Positions 12,021 through 28,235 are shown, counted from the first letter of the stretch. The stretch is DNA of 64,000 bases from Microcebus murinus (GCF_040939455.1 NC_134108.1:2757501-2821500); one strand, 5' to 3'. The notes: generated from the sequence alone by a model not told the origin. Translations and numbers: made by a program.

Positions 12021-12212
12021 ATTGTGTGTGTGTGTGTGGGGGGGAATCCAACACAAACGCTGATTAATGACTTGAAAAACCTTTATTTCAAAGGGTGAAA
12101 AGGTTGCATTCTGCCCAACATCTGAGAAGTTTCCACCCCTTCTAGGTTAGTATGTCTCTGAGATTGCGTGGTCATGATAGTAATTACAACCGTGTGTGTG
12201 TGTGTGTGTGCA
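12021..12212. repeat. Two short GT microsatellites
   Basis: Short GT runs of about nine units occur near 12021-12040 (followed by a G8 run) and 12191-12210. The intervening sequence is unique and has no gene. Confidence 0.85.
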
Positions 12213-12339
12213 CGCACACGTGTATGCCGGCTTTGCTTCATGTTTTAACCAATAAAGTAATCAGGTTCAACATACAGAGCAAGCGTAAGCCACGGAGCAC
12301 AGTGAACAGTCAATTTGCAGATTATTAAAATGCACCTCT

Positions 12340-12431
12340 CAGCTTGAAGCTCTGACTCGAGGGGGGAGGGGGGCAGGGGCAATATATGTAACCTTAACAC
12401 TTGTACCCCCATAATATGCTAAAATAAAAAA
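12340..12431 (+). mobile_element. 92-bp L1 3'-end stub with perfect 13-bp target duplication
   Basis: Only the last part of a lemur L1 3' UTR is present: a G-rich tract, then CTTGTACCCCCATAATATGC, then TAAAATAAAAAA with the AATAAA signal and A tail. AAAATGCACCTCT occurs at 12327-12339 and again at 12432-12444, so the insert is fixed at about 92 bases. This is an extremely 5'-truncated L1 made by target-primed reverse transcription. It shares its end with the L1 tails at 44030, 54004 and (antisense) 30188 and 44231. Confidence 0.93.
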
Positions 12432-12444
12432 AAAATGCACCTCT

Positions 12445-15400
12445 GAGATGGAACAAAGTTGTGGCGCAAAGCAGTGGACATTATTCACCCAAGGGGAGTG
12501 ATAATGGCTTGACAGTCTCTGTCTGGGGCATCTTGTTGGTTTTATGAACCAGAATTTATAAAGACAATAACAAGCACAGTTCATCTTTTGCCTTCAACGG
12601 CTAGTTGAGGACCAGACATGACATCACTGAGCCCTATCTGGGAGCTCAGATTCCGACCGGCATCTGCCAGACGCTTTTTAAAACAGACCAAGACGCGCAC
12701 GGCCGGCGAGCCGTAGTAGGCGACGGGAGTCTGGGAAGACAGCGACTTGGACTTTGCATGTCCTCTCCCGGGCCCGGCAGAAGGCAGGCTTCTCCCTGAA
12801 TCTGTCAGGATGTTCACGCCCACCTGAATTCTGCAGTGGAGCAAAGCTGGATGCGAGGCCAAGTGATGAGAAACGGTTCAGTGGTGAGCGGCCGAGTTCC
12901 TGCAGACAAGGTGTGCCACTTGTCAGTCCTGCAGCCAGCGTGGACGCCTGCCGGGCCGCAGCCTTGCCCGCCCCCTCTGGCCACCGAGCAGGTGCTGGCC
13001 GTCCGAGCGAGCGGCCAGCTGTCCTGCGGCACGGCCCTGGATTCCTTCAGGCCTGCGGCGTGGATTAAAGGTTAAGCCCCGAGCGATGCATAAGTAGCTG
13101 CTCGGTTTCTTTGTGACGTCCACCATTCACAGGGACCCGATAGCACCTGTTTCCTCCTCCCCAAAGAAGAAGAGGGTCAGGCTGTCTTCTTCCTGCCAGG
13201 CTCCTGCCCGCACTCTGTGCGCACCTCATCTTCCCGGGGCCCCGGGCCGGGGGTCATCCATTCCTCTGCCGGCACGTCTTCATTTCCCCCGTTTGCCGAC
13301 TCCCCTCCTCTAGTGCGTGGGCCTGCGTGGTGGCTGCCGCCTCTGTTGGAGCCTTCTCTGCACTCTGCGGTCCTTTCCAGCTACCTGCTTCCCTCCTCCT
13401 TTCATGACGGCCGAGCTTCTCTTTGTCCTTGATGTGCTGAAATTTAACAATGGCACGTCTGGGCGTGGGCTCAGCATCTGACCCTGCTTGGAATTCAGTG
13501 CACTTTTAGATTTGGGGACTCAAGTTTTCCCTTGGTTGTAGGAAAATGCGCTGCCATCTGCTCACACGTGTGTCTCCTCCGTCCTCCCCATTCCCTCCCC
13601 CCGACGCCCCTCGGGGTCCCACGGGCCCTGCACGCCCGCACAGTTCCTTCGCGCCGTCTCCTCTGGGGGCGGCCTCTGAGGGCCCAGCGCTGTGTTCTGG
13701 GGAAGGCACTCTGCGAGAACTGCCTCCACGCTAACTTGGTCTCTGTGCGCCGCCCAGCCGCTATTGCTTTTCTTTATTTTAAAAATTCTCTCCTTTTCCT
13801 GTGGTCTTCGTTGACTCTTGCTTGCTTCACCTGCTCTTGCTGTAGTCCCCTTCAACGGGCTCAGAGGTGCAGTGGCTCCCCTGTCTCTAAGTATTTACGT
13901 TTGTGTAGAATCGCCTCCTAATCTTGGATGGCTCTCGCTCTGTTTTGAGTGCTGGGTTTGCTGTCCCTTTTGCGTGTCAGCAGCTGGGATTTTGCTAGCT
14001 TGTCCCCGCTGCTGCTGGTGCCGGCCAGCGGTGGGGGACAGGAACGGGGGAAGTGGCCTCGGGGTGTGTCTCTCACCCGTCTGGGTGTAAGTGGGGACAG
14101 GCAGGGTGTGTGGTGGCTGGGCCTTTTCTGCCAGGTGCTTCAGATTGCCTCCTGGGTTGCCCGTCCCCAGGCGTGGTCTCCCTGCCAGGAGGCACCTGTG
14201 GGAGCAGTGGGGCAGGTGGGGCTGAGTGACCTACCGGGGGTCCCAGGGAGCAGAGCAGTGCCACCCTGGGTGTCCGGCCAAGTCTTCTCTCACCCTCAGC
14301 TTTCCTTACTCTCTTCACGTCATTTCTCCAAAAACAGTGGGGGTGGATGGAATATCATCCAGGGAATCAACTTTTAAGCTGACTTCCACGAGTATCCCAA
14401 AGACAGCCACTCTCCTGAAATGAATGCACAAACTAGATGCGCATTATCGTGTGCCTCTGATTCCGTCCACATGTAATAGAATCGGTACGTGATATTTTTC
14501 ATACATAGGGCAGTGGATAAATGGCTCACTCACTATCTTTTTGTGGCCAAACACCATAATTTTTCCTGTATCTTCCCAGAATCATTAGAGAGGGACAGAA
14601 AAGCCAGGACTTGGAAACGACCTCTCTCTTTTCCTCCCGACCCCACCCAGCTCCGGGAGGATTTCGCTTCTTGCCAATGTGGAAACCGTTGCTTGCAAAT
14701 GGGGAGCTGAGCATTTTTCAGGGATGGCCTCACCTTGGCTTCCACAGCCACAGACGCATTGCAAACTTTTCGCCCTGTTTTGTACGAGCGAGGTTTGCCA
14801 AGAACAGCCCGGGGCAGCGGTTCTGCGTTGTGACCCCTCACACCATCCAGCCTCGGGCTCCAGGCACCGTCCACGGCCCCTGGCGCTGAAGACTGGAGCC
14901 TTTGCCTGTCCCTTCAGCTGTCCTGCAGGTGCTATCGTGGCTCACTTTCCAATGTGGCTGAAATACAGACGGCGATGACAGAGAGTATCAGGAAAACAAC
15001 ACCCTTAGGACATTGGCAGGGAGGCGAGACTCTAAAAGTATTAGCCAGCACATGACTGTCTGTGATTCCTTGCTCTGTAGAACAAGTGTCATGGCTTTTC
15101 TCGTACACTCAGGCCCTTGTGTACTTTGCTCGTGTGTGTGCGAGTGTCCGGGCCTCCTGGCTCTGCTTTCTTTTGCCAAGCGCAAGAGCCTGGGACGTTG
15201 ACGCTCAAAGAGACCCGGCATGCTCGGAGCCAGGCAGAAGGCTGTGCACTGGGTGTCTCTGTGTTCAAGTGTGTTTTTCTCTTGACAAGTGAGAAACCCT
15301 CCATGTGAGTTCTGGTTCCGGGAAGGAGCAGAAGTAACAGTTTTAGTGGTTCTCTACAGAGCTGAAGCTGAGAGAGACCTTTGGTGTCAGCCTTGGAATC

Positions 15401-15635
15401 CACCCTGTGGCCAAACCCTGAGAGCCACCTCCCTGGCGCACCTGCGGCCAGCCCTGCGCAGCGCGGACAATGAAGACTTGGGTTTGAAGCCCGCATCTCC
15501 GAGGCGGCGTGAGCCTCATTCGGACTCCTGCAAACAAAATTGCTCAGGCTAAGATGGAACAATTGTGTTTTAAATGTGGTCCTGACTTTCATATGAATGT
15601 TTTCATATGAGTGAACATTTTTGCCTCTTTCAAAA
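12445..15635. other. Mostly unique DNA, possible old L1 remnants at 13420-14420
   Basis: No gene is recognised. The 13430-13560 and 13780-13990 stretches vaguely resemble old L1 3' regions (GTGCTGAAATTTAACAATGG, then CACTTTTAGATTTGGGG) but are too decayed to call. CpG-rich patches lie at 12690-13030 and 13590-13690. Open frames are short and overlap on both strands. No RNA gene is seen. Confidence 0.5.
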
Positions 15636-15865
15636 ACTTTTAAGCTCTTAGGGGCCAGGAGCTATTTCTTATGCTTATTACACGTCTTATCTGTGGACAG
15701 CCAAGTAAGTATTTAATTAATAGAAGTCACAGAGCACAGTGGCTTGGGGTGGGCTCCAGTGAGCTCTAGAGTCAAATTGCACAAATAAAGCCTCTTGTGC
15801 GAAGAGCTTAGGACGGCGTCTGACAGAGGGAGTGCCTGGGGGATGTAAGTTGTGATTGTTATTAA
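15636..15865 (+). mobile_element. Adjacent L2-tail and MIR fragments
   Basis: The bases AGCTCTTAGGGGCCAGGAGC (15651) resemble an L2 3' end. They are followed from about 15735 by GAGCACAGTGGCTTGG, GAGCTCTAGAGTCAAATTGC and, after a deletion, AGTGCCTGGGGGATGTAAGT with a TTGTTATTAATTA tail, the layout of a sense MIR. Both are highly diverged and the borders are approximate. Confidence 0.6.
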
Positions 15866-18805
15866 TTATATAGGGTCCATGAATGAATCGATCAAGCAGT
15901 TTTTAGGTAAAAGTGTTAGGGAGAATTGCTCACTGCCTCCTGTATCCAGCATCCAGTTCACTCTCTGAACAGCCGAGTGTCCCGCACGAGGAGCGGGAGG
16001 TCTTTTTGCCGTTTTGCAAGCGCCCTTCTCCTGGAGGGTAGGGTGGGCATTGTGAGGTCTGCTCCGGGCCTGCCCCCGGGGCTGGTTTTGACTTGTCAGT
16101 CCCCTCCTGGGCCACCCCTCACTCCTTCACCTGCCCTGGGAGGGTGGAGGGGGACTCATGACCCAAACAGGTTATCATTCTTTAGAAAGGCTGATTTGAA
16201 AATAAATCATCATTTGCCATGGCACAATCTTAAGCTCCTGCTCACCCTGTGGTTCTACGATGACTCAAATTCTGTACCGTAATCGACGTGGCTGTTCACG
16301 GGCTCAATGGACCCGGAAGATGTCAAAGAGAAAAACTGCAGCTCACTGTCTCCTCTTAGCAATAGGTATGTTTTTTAAAACCAAATGAGAGCCACAGGAA
16401 AAGGCAGCATCTGGTGAATCTTGCCACAAGTTTAAATAGAGAGACTTAAACATTTTCTCACATTTGGTTGAAGGGTGAGTTTGTTTGCTTACAGAAACAA
16501 GAAGATCTTATTGTCGAACCCCCAGATTCAGACTCGCTACTCAATGTGCTGGGTAAACGCTGACGCTGGACGCTGACCCTGCTGCTCGGAGGTAGAGAAA
16601 GGTGTGTGTGATTTGGCCAAAGCAAGAAGACGGGAGAGCAAGCTCTCTCGGATCCATCGTACCCAAGAGACGAAGAGGAGGTTTTCTGCATCCATGAAGT
16701 TGGGGGGTGAGGGGGTGGGAGGAGGGGTTCAGGGGACCGAGAGTGAAGCCTGCACTTCTTCAGTCTCAGACGACAACCCCAGCAACCAGACTTCTGAGCG
16801 CCAGCACCCAACTCCTCAAAGGCATTCATTCCTCCTGCAAAACAAACTCATCAACTTTTCTTGTGGCCCTGGGGCTGTCTCTTGCTGCTGGACGGGGAAA
16901 CAGTGCACCAGCAGTTACCGGTTCCTGTGAGAACAAGGGGTGCTGGGCAGGAAGGAGTGTTATCAGGTGCAAGCCAACAAGCGCCTGGTTAGAATTTACA
17001 TTATGTGGGTCACTGCAAATGCTGGGCTGCCAGCTCCTGGGTCCTGCAGGCGAATGTTATGGGACTTTGCAAGTCAGTCATGCTGAAACTCTGCAAGAAT
17101 TTGCTTTTCTTGTGTAACTTCCATGATTCTTGTTCTGCTTCCGGAGATACTGGTACACTGGACACTGTTAGAATCACTCGAAAGAAAGAATTAAACCACA
17201 AGAGACCACAAAATCAAGTCACCCAAATAGGGGTTTAGAAAAGGACTGGATGAGATGGAGAAAAATCGCCACAGGTGTTGATTCCTTCTCTTGAACTCTT
17301 AAAAAGGTGTGGAGAAATAATAGTGATTGGGATATTTCTCATGCCACTATGGCGCCTTGTCCTCCAGACTCCAGGTTTGCATAATATATATTAGTCACGA
17401 GGTAGGTAGAGATTGCTGATAATAAGATGCTACTCTTACGAAATAAATTTTGCTAAGTTTTAAAACATTGTTTTGTTTTTAAAGTATCTAGTAGTAGCAG
17501 ACATTTTAAAGCAGAAAGGACCCACAATGATGTCCACAGTCTTTCTCCTAGTCTTCTGTTCAGTTACTTTATGAATATACCCATTTTACAGAGGTGACTA
17601 TTGAAGCACAAAGTGTTAAGGAAATGCTCAGAAATTGTAATAAACAGAATGTACAACATGTATTTCCTTATGTAGCTTTAGAAAATTTTATATGATACTG
17701 ATGTGTATTTTCATGTGATATTACCTATCAAAATATAGCTATAGGTATTGGCAGCGTTTACATTTTCATGCATTATATAATAGTCTCTTGATCGTACTAC
17801 TACTTGTTAATATGCTATACGGACATAGGTTCTTTAAATTCTCTGGTCTCACGTAGCTTGTTTTTTTTGTGATTAATTTTTAAAATACATCTATACTAAG
17901 AAATAACTTTTGTACTCAGACATTTAAAACGATTTCATACGTGTTCCATATTAAAACTTCCTAATGTGGATTAGCGTCTGATTTTCTATATTTTTTCTGC
18001 ATCGCAACAGTGGATTTTTGCAAGAAGCAGCACACGTGTCAGGTAGAGGGAGCAGCAGGCAGAGGCCGGGGCCCCGTGGAGCCAGGCCCGGACGGCAGCA
18101 GGAGAGGCAGAGGCTGGACCGGGCTGCTGGGCGCAGGGGCGCAGGGGGCGGCAGGAGACGGCCCAGGTCTGTGAGCAAGGCAGGGACCAGTCGGTTCTAC
18201 GTTCCAGGAAGACTCAGCTGGAAATAGGGTGAACAGGCTGAGTACTGGGGAACTGGCAGTCGAGGCAGTTTGGAAGTTACCACAAAGATCCAAGCGAGAG
18301 ATGATGGACAAGGCCTGGAGCAAAGGAATGGAAGTGGAAAGTGAAGGAGAAATGCCACTAGAGCGGACCCTTGGCCTCTTCTATCCCCTCTGCATTTCCA
18401 CCCTCCCCATGCAGACCACCAGCATCAGGCGATGGGGGAAACTGAGGGCTCGCAGCCAGTCCAGAGGTTGTCGCTGGGGCACGTTGCCCATACCTGTTCA
18501 GCGGCCAGGGGTCCTCTGGGCTTAGCATCGCTTTCGGACTAGGTCTCTCCGCGGCAGCAAGGAGACCCTTGGGGAGCGGCAGGGCAGGTTAGAATGGGCC
18601 AGACTGGAGCCGTGCAGGCTGTTGAGCTTTTCGCTTATCGTTGCTGGTTATTTTCTTCAGTAGCAAAACCTGTCGGTTTAGCGAACCCAACACCTGTCTC
18701 CAATGTCCTTCTCCCTTGACTGCCACCACTACTGAACTTTGAAGAAAGGAGACACCTGCCTTCCCACCCTACCTGCATCCAGAGGTGGCCGTGGGACACT
18801 GCCTG
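15866..18805. other. Unique DNA, AT-rich in the middle; no gene supported
   Basis: GC-rich at both ends and AT-rich from 17270 to 18010. A 58-base interval at 16495-16552 is bounded by TTTGCTTACAG and GTAAAC and is open, but that alone is weak evidence. Bases 18020-18170 are a GC-rich patch with GCAGGAGAGGCAG-like irregular repeats. No known repeat family or RNA gene was recognised. Confidence 0.5.
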
Positions 18806-18807
18806 GC

Positions 18808-19420
18808 CAGCTTGTTCATAGCAACTTTATTTAAAATTGTCCCAAACTAGAAGCAACCAAGGTGTCCCTCGACAGGAGCATGGGTAAACAAGCTGTGGTG
18901 CATTCCCACGGTGGAAAATCACTCAGCAATACCCAGGAATGGGCTGTAGCCATGGGAAGACGTGGAGGGACCTTCAACACACGGTACTTAGTGAAAGGAA
19001 GCCATCTGAAAGGCTATGGTTCCAGCTATGTGACGTTCTGGGAAAGGCAACACTGTAGAGACATTACAAAGAGCAGCGGATTGCAGGAGGGAGGGGCGAG
19101 TAGGCAGAGCACAGTGGAATTTCGGGACAAGGAAACTATTCAGTGTATATTGTAATGGCAGATACATGTCACTATGCACTTGGCAAAACCCACAGAACCA
19201 GACAACAGGAAGAGTGAGCCCTGATGTAAACTGTGGGCTTCAGTAAGTAATAATGTGTCGTCTCGGTTCATCAATTGTAACAAATGTACCAGCGAATGCA
19301 ACCCGCAGATGGTGGGGGAAACTTAGCAGGGGCTGGGGTGGGGGCGTCTGAGGGAACTCTCGGTCCTACCTGCTCAATTTTCTGTGAACCTAAAACCTCT
19401 CTAAAAATTAAGTGTATCAA
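18808..19420 (+). mobile_element. Old L1 (L1ME-like) end of ORF2 and 3' UTR
   Basis: TTGTTCATAGCAACTTTATT and CAAACTAGAAGCAACCAAGG are the conserved end of L1 ORF2 (LFIATLF...N*KQP when translated). Next comes the GGTACACTACAGCC-type region, and then a 3' UTR with GTTCATCAATTGTAACAAAT and CTGTGAACCTAAAACCTCTC. The frame is broken by stops. Sense orientation; 5'-truncated. Confidence 0.85.
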
Positions 19421-20565
19421 TTTTTAAAAGAAGTATGAACTAGCCAAAAAGGAAAGAAGTTTCTTCTCTTATCCCTTACAATAAATATTTTAGAAATTAA
19501 TATTTAATGCATGAAACACAGTAAGGGCCGGGGGGGGGGCGGGGTGGCGTGCTGGTCACTAGATGGGCTGAAAGTGCTTCCCCAGAGAGGAGAGGCCAAA
19601 GGCCAAAGTCTTTTAGAGCCGGTCCGAAGAGCAAAATCTAATATATAAATTTTAATTAGTAAGTTTCGATTGACACGAAAATGGTAGTTCAGCAGCAAGC
19701 TGGGAAGCCGATCTCCACTTCCCGAGAGTCCCGGTTTCATTTCATAATTTCCTCTGATGCTGGACTCGACACGTGATTGCTGGTGGGATGTGAGTGGAGT
19801 CGCCGGGCGGTTTCACGGCTATGAGAGGGCGGAACCCCCACAGCTTCTGGTTGGAAAAGCACTGTGGCCACTCCTATAAAAATAAAACGTGGTTGAGGAA
19901 ATGCATGCAAAAGATTTACTTAGCGAAGGGAATTGTGGGAAGCACAATGAAGTGTATACTTAAGCCCCTGGGCTGGAAGCCGCAGTGAATCCTGCAGCGG
20001 GTTCTGGACTACCCGGCGGGCGGGGCTCGGGCAGCTGCGGTCTCCACCCGTCCGAGCCGCCACGCCTGGCAGGGAGTGGGAGGGGTGTGGTTTCCTGCCT
20101 CTCCCAGTTTCTTAGGCTTCAAGCGAGTTTCCCCCATTTCTAATTTTAATTTCAAAATTAAATGTTGGAAATTTTATTACAGTTGTAATATTTAAGAATC
20201 AACCTTGCAACAGTCCGTAAGTTTTGGAATCGCGGTCGCAGGTGCGTGTGTGTGTCCTTTCCCAGCGTTTTCCCCACGGACCATAACGCAGAAAAGTTCA
20301 CGTTGTGAGCTTTATGACCACGGTTCAACCATCTAATCGTGGCAGGACCTAATCATGGTGCCACTAAACGTAAGCACAGTGTCTTTAGGAGCTGTAGGGT
20401 TATGCTCCATGACAGATCCGGAATCTGTTGAGGTCAGGAGGCGGCTGCGCACAGGTGAACGTGCTGAACACGGGGTGCAACCCCAGTGTGGGGGTGCAGC
20501 AGCTTCCGGCCAGAGGGCGCCCGCAGCCAGCCTGCCCACGTGAATCCCCTGCAAGGGCCAGGCGC
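19421..20565. other. Unique DNA, no gene seen
   Basis: Includes a G-rich run at 19528-19544 (GGGCC, then G10, C, G4) that could form a quadruplex. AT-rich islands at 19630-19690 and 20130-20200 contain the near-palindrome ATTTTAATTTCAAAATTAAA. Either island could be conserved regulatory DNA. No repeat or reading frame was recognised. Confidence 0.5.
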
Positions 20566-20567
20566 AG

Positions 20568-20860
20568 GGCCTGGGAAAGCCATTTAATTCTCCGTGCCTT
20601 GTTATACTGCCTATGAGGAACTGAGGACGGTAACAGGACCTACTTCGGAAGGCTCTGGGGAGGGTGAAGTAGCACACATGCCGGAAAGTGCTTACATCGC
20701 TGGCACAGTACGTTCTCGGAGAATGTTAACGTCATAAAGCATCAGAGCAAGCGCGTGATAAAATGCCAGTCGAAGAGTTTTTGCTAGCCAGCTAGAGCAG
20801 TGCCTGGCCCTTTGTAGGTCCTCAATAAAAGTCTGTCGAGTGAATAAATGGAACAAAGAC
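20568..20860 (+). mobile_element. MIR fragment followed by L2 3' end
   Basis: At 20568-20735, CCATTTAATTCTCCGTGCCT, CTGCCTATGAGGAACTGAGG and AAGTGCTTACATCGCTGGCA follow the MIR 3' half in sense. At 20770-20860, AGCAGTGCCTGGCCCTTTGT and TCCTCAATAAAAGTCTGTCG, then AGTGAATAAATGG, match the L2 3' terminus. Both are ancient and 5'-truncated. Confidence 0.75.
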
Positions 20861-22803
20861 CACGTATTAGGAGAGAGCAAGATCAACCTTCGCATGGAGG
20901 AGATGCACCTTTGACCGGGATGGGGAAGATTCAGAGTTGTGGAGGAGGAGAACTGAACACTGAACTGGAAGGAAGATCAGGCAGAGGAGAGTGAACAGCA
21001 GTGAGCCGTCTAAATGGAAGGCCCAGTGCCAGGAGAGCATGCTGGGAAGGAGGGTGAGAGCCGCAGGGAAGAGGGCCTGGCACGTGAGGGTCCCGCCATT
21101 AGAATGTCACTTCACACACCTGTGAACGGTGCTTGAGGACGCTGGGTCTGGCTTGGCTAATGAGAAGCGGTTGCCAGGGCTGTCAGCTGTCGGTAGGGAG
21201 ATCAACAAAGAGGTCGCAGCAATTTATCTGGGAGACGCTGGGCACAGCCACGAGGGTGCTTTAGCCTGTGGATCCGAAATGCCCCGAGGAAGGGATCTCA
21301 GGTTGGGCAGAACAAAGTGTGACAGAGTGAAACAACCTACATAGGAATTCTGCAAAGCTTAAAAATGAAAAAAAAAAAAAATGCAACGATAGTACTCTAC
21401 TAGAAGATATAAAATAGTGTTGAAAATGATGTTAACATTTAGTCATTGGTTATGTTGACTGTGACCTAATTTGTCACTTTACGTAATTGGTGAATCCAGT
21501 GTGACTTTGTGTCATTTTGGAGGGGGTTTTTCAGGTCCCCCCTGCCACCCCCCAGCTGGCCGGACATCCCTAATCAGGGAGCGATGCTTCTGACAGCTTT
21601 GAGAAAGGCTTCGTCGGCCCCTGGTCACCCCTTAAACTGACTGTTAGAGCTTGGAGGGGTGTACAATGGTACGATATGTGAGAATCAAGATAACGTGTTT
21701 TATCGATCCAGTCAAAATACGGGAGAGTAGTGCCAAAATAAATCAGTAACTTTCCTAAGAGGACACGTATATTTTACTAAATCAGGGTGAGAGATCAGAT
21801 CTCCCAACTCGTACTCCAGATTTATGTTATTTTATTGAGTTTTCACCACTGATTCTGTTTACCTCTCGCTCTAGTCCCGGTTTGTCTCTGGGATTTACTA
21901 GCTTGGGGTGTGTGTCATGCCTTGAGCAGTTTCCCCTGTTTTCAGTGCCCTGGATGCCCAAGGCTCAGGGGAGACTGGTATAATTCAAGTCTGTTCTCCT
22001 GATCTGTTGGTAACCCCCCAGGCCGGATGCTGTCCTCCTGCCGTGAGGGCCACGAGCTGCACCCCGGTCTGCACGGGCGTCGGGCTGTCCGGGGTTGGCC
22101 ACTTGCTCCTGCACTCAGTGTGCAGTAACAGAAGGTTCCAGAAAGAGGCAATCTGTGGGCAAAGCCTTTCTGAACTGGGGCCCCTGCCAGGTGTCCTTCC
22201 TACAGTGCTTACAAACAGGGAACAGGTAGATCGCACTCCCCGTAAGACAGGGTTTGAAAGAAGCAAGCTCCTCACCCATTCTTTTGACGGAAATTATAGG
22301 CTAAAAGCGACAGAAGCTCGCAGCGTGCAAATAGAAAACGTTAAATGCTACTACTGTCGGCCACGTTACTGGGAGCGAATTATGCTGGATTAAAAACTTA
22401 TAAATGTCAATCCATAAAAGCCTGTTAAAACATTTATGAAAGACTTTTCTGTATGTAGGAAGGATAAATACCATAGCATTTTCTGGGCCCCCTATTCAGA
22501 TCATAGAGTATAGTCCACCTTAGTATTGAAGGCATTTAAAATATGTGAAGGAAATAAGCCATACTTCTCAAGTCAATCTAGCTTCATTTGTAAACAGAGA
22601 GAACATAACAACAACAGCTTAGTAAGGACAAAGGAAAAAAACAAGAGACCAGACTAAAGTCATGCAAAATAGTAATTATTTTTAAAAGATATCTCTGGCA
22701 TAGAAGCTCTTATTCCTCCTCCTATTTTAGCTCTTATTATAATTACATAATATTTTATTTTTTGATTTTCCCATTTTTTCCCCTATGTCATCTTTACTTC
22801 ATA
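20861..22803. other. Unique DNA, no gene seen
   Basis: The first part is mixed-composition. An A13 run lies at 21367-21380, and 22390-22800 is AT-rich. Two frames near 22007-22393 (plus) and 21942-22275 (minus) overlap and have no recognised similarity. No RNA gene or clear repeat was found. Confidence 0.55.
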
Positions 22804-22806
22804 TCA

Positions 22807-26295
<3,489 letters not shown>

Positions 26296-26725
26296 ATCTT
26301 TATCATTTTTCAAATTGACAGATGAATTTTATATATCTATCATGCACAACATCTTTTGCTGTATGTACACACATTGTAGAATGGCTAATCAAGCTAATTA
26401 ACATGCGTAATCTAAATAGCATAGTTGTCATCTTTGCAGCAAGAACACTTAAAGTCTATTCTCTTTGCATCTTTAAAGAATATATTGATAATATGTTGCT
26501 ATTAATCACAGTCACTATGTTGCACAGTAGCTTTTTGAGCTGAGTCCCCCTTTCCCACTGCAACGTTGTAACCTTTGACCAACCTGGGGAAAAGCTCTAC
26601 GACGTTGGTCTGGGCGGTGAGTTTCTGGACATGACCCCAAAAGCACAGGCAACAAAAGCAAACATAGATGAGTGGGATCCCATCAAACTAAAAAGCTTCT
26701 GCACAGCAAAGGAAACAATCAACTA
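26296..26725 (+). mobile_element. L1-derived fragment with ORF2 scrap
   Basis: The first part has the AT-rich phrases ATCAAGCTAATTAACATGCG and ATCACAGTCACTATGTTGCA, which I associate with L1 non-coding sequence. From about 26617 the plus strand translates as [20 protein letters not shown], then [16 protein letters not shown], clearly the C-terminal third of L1 ORF2. It ends at a stop. The two parts are joined directly, so a deletion or rearrangement is likely. Confidence 0.8.
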
Positions 26726-27698
26726 AATGATATCTTTAACTGCGATGATAGCGCATAATGGTTGCCAGTGTGTTACAGTGGCTGAAACGCATCCACGCGC
26801 ATCTCCTCACTTGATTGAATTGTCTCCCTAGGAAGTGGACGGGGCAAGTAGTGTCACCCCTGAGTGTCGGTATTATGCACATAGAGAACCGACGGCTAGG
26901 AGACTCTGTTAGTCGTCGATGGCTACGTAACAAATGTCTTAGTCTAGTCTGGTCAGAGCTGGGCGTGGGAACAGGGAGCGCCCCGCGCATGGCCAGGCTG
27001 CAGCGGCAGGTGCGTCACCAGGGAAAACTGCTCACAGCCTCATGGGCGCTTTCCAAGAGGCTAGGCCGTTCCCCGTCGGCCCCACCTTCCAACATAAAAC
27101 GATTGTGTTTGATTTTCCCCGATTAAACTTTGTGCTTGGCCCGGTTGGTGGCAAGTAGCTGCCAGTACGTCTGTACGCCGCCTCGATTAGTTTCCGCGGC
27201 ATGTGTTTTAATACAGTCTTCCTTTTCCCACATTTATTCAGGCCAAAGGCAACCCTGTCTGCAAAGATGTGGTTTAATACCAACTTGAGTCTAGGCGCCA
27301 CAGACTGGAAATGTGCTAAACACGGCACAACATATTGCTGAAGGAATCTTCATTCTGAATGCAAAGCAGACACCTGGTAAATAATTCTTGAGAAATAAAA
27401 CAGGCGGGGCGCATGTGCCCAGTTTTGGGGGTGCTCCAGTTTAACGGCTCACTGGTTGTCACTGTGTAAGATTTATCAGTCACCTCCGTTGCACAGAAGT
27501 GGGGTTGCTGAGAGCTGAGAAATCCTACGACCCCCTCAACCCCAGGGCCCCTTTTGCTGCCCAGGAACCCAGGGTGGGTGGTAGCTGGGGTAACCGAAGT
27601 GTTCTGCTGCAGGTAACTCATCCTTGGCTGGAGCTTGAGTCTGTGTGGTTCTCCACGGAGGTCTATGGCACAGGAAAAAACAAGGATTTCCGGAGGCT
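26726..27698. other. Unique DNA, possible decayed MIR near 26780-26910
   Basis: CATCTCCTCACTTGATTGAA, AATTGTCTCCCTAGGAAGTG and TATTATGCACATAGAGAACC weakly resemble an antisense MIR. The rest has no recognised repeat. The minus frame 27316-27819 is long (167 codons) but partly overlaps a MIR and has no recognised similarity. Confidence 0.45.
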
Positions 27699-27699
27699 C

Positions 27700-27930
27700 C
27701 TGTGAGTAGGAAAAAGGGCCCTGGACCCAGGCGGCCTCAGTTGCAAGTCCAGTCCTGCGGGCTGCCGTCACGTAAGCTTGAGTGAGTGACGGAACCTCAA
27801 ACAGCATCATTCCCCTCACCTGCGTCTCCCTCTGAAGGTCATTATGGAGACGATGCCTTACATGTAATAGAGCATGTCAAACGCTTATCTGATACACAAA
27901 GTGGGCAGTCTTCTGTGTTACAGGAATAAA
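27700..27930 (+). mobile_element. MIR SINE, nearly full length
   Basis: The MIR features follow in order: GGGCCCTGGACCCAGGCGGC, CAGTTGCAAGTCCAGTCCTG, CACGTAAGCTTGAGTGAGTG, GAACCTCAAACAGCATCATT, CTCACCTGCGTC and GCCTTACATGTAATAGAGCA. The sense orientation is clear, and divergence is high. Confidence 0.75.
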
Positions 27931-28078
27931 AATACTAAAAGAAACCAAGTAATACAAATTTAAAACAGTTCACCTATTTGAAATTAGCAAGGCCAATTTG
28001 GTCACCATTTATAAAATGCTAGGTTGGTTTCAGCACCAGTAGGTCCTACGTTGTGTCCTGTTTTTGGAACTTGGGTGG

Positions 28079-28079
<1 letters not shown>

Positions 28080-28118
<39 letters not shown>

Positions 28119-28123
28119 TGTGT
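28080..28123. repeat. (GT)n microsatellite, about 21 units with one interruption
   Basis: GT units run from 28080 to 28110, are interrupted by TA, and continue to 28123. It is probably polymorphic. The Cys-Val and His-Thr repeat frames are artefacts. Confidence 0.97.
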
Positions 28124-28235
28124 AATTGTGATGTGCTGTTCTGGACAGGTTCTGTGCTGCGGACAGCGGTTCATTCTCAGCCTATGGTCGTGTAGTTGCC
28201 AAAATGACTGTTTGCCATTATTCACTGCTGTTGAC

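Noticed and set aside
16495..16552. 58-base exon-like interval bounded by CTTACAG and GTAAAC
   Set aside because: Such pairs occur by chance every few kilobases; no neighbouring exon or protein similarity.
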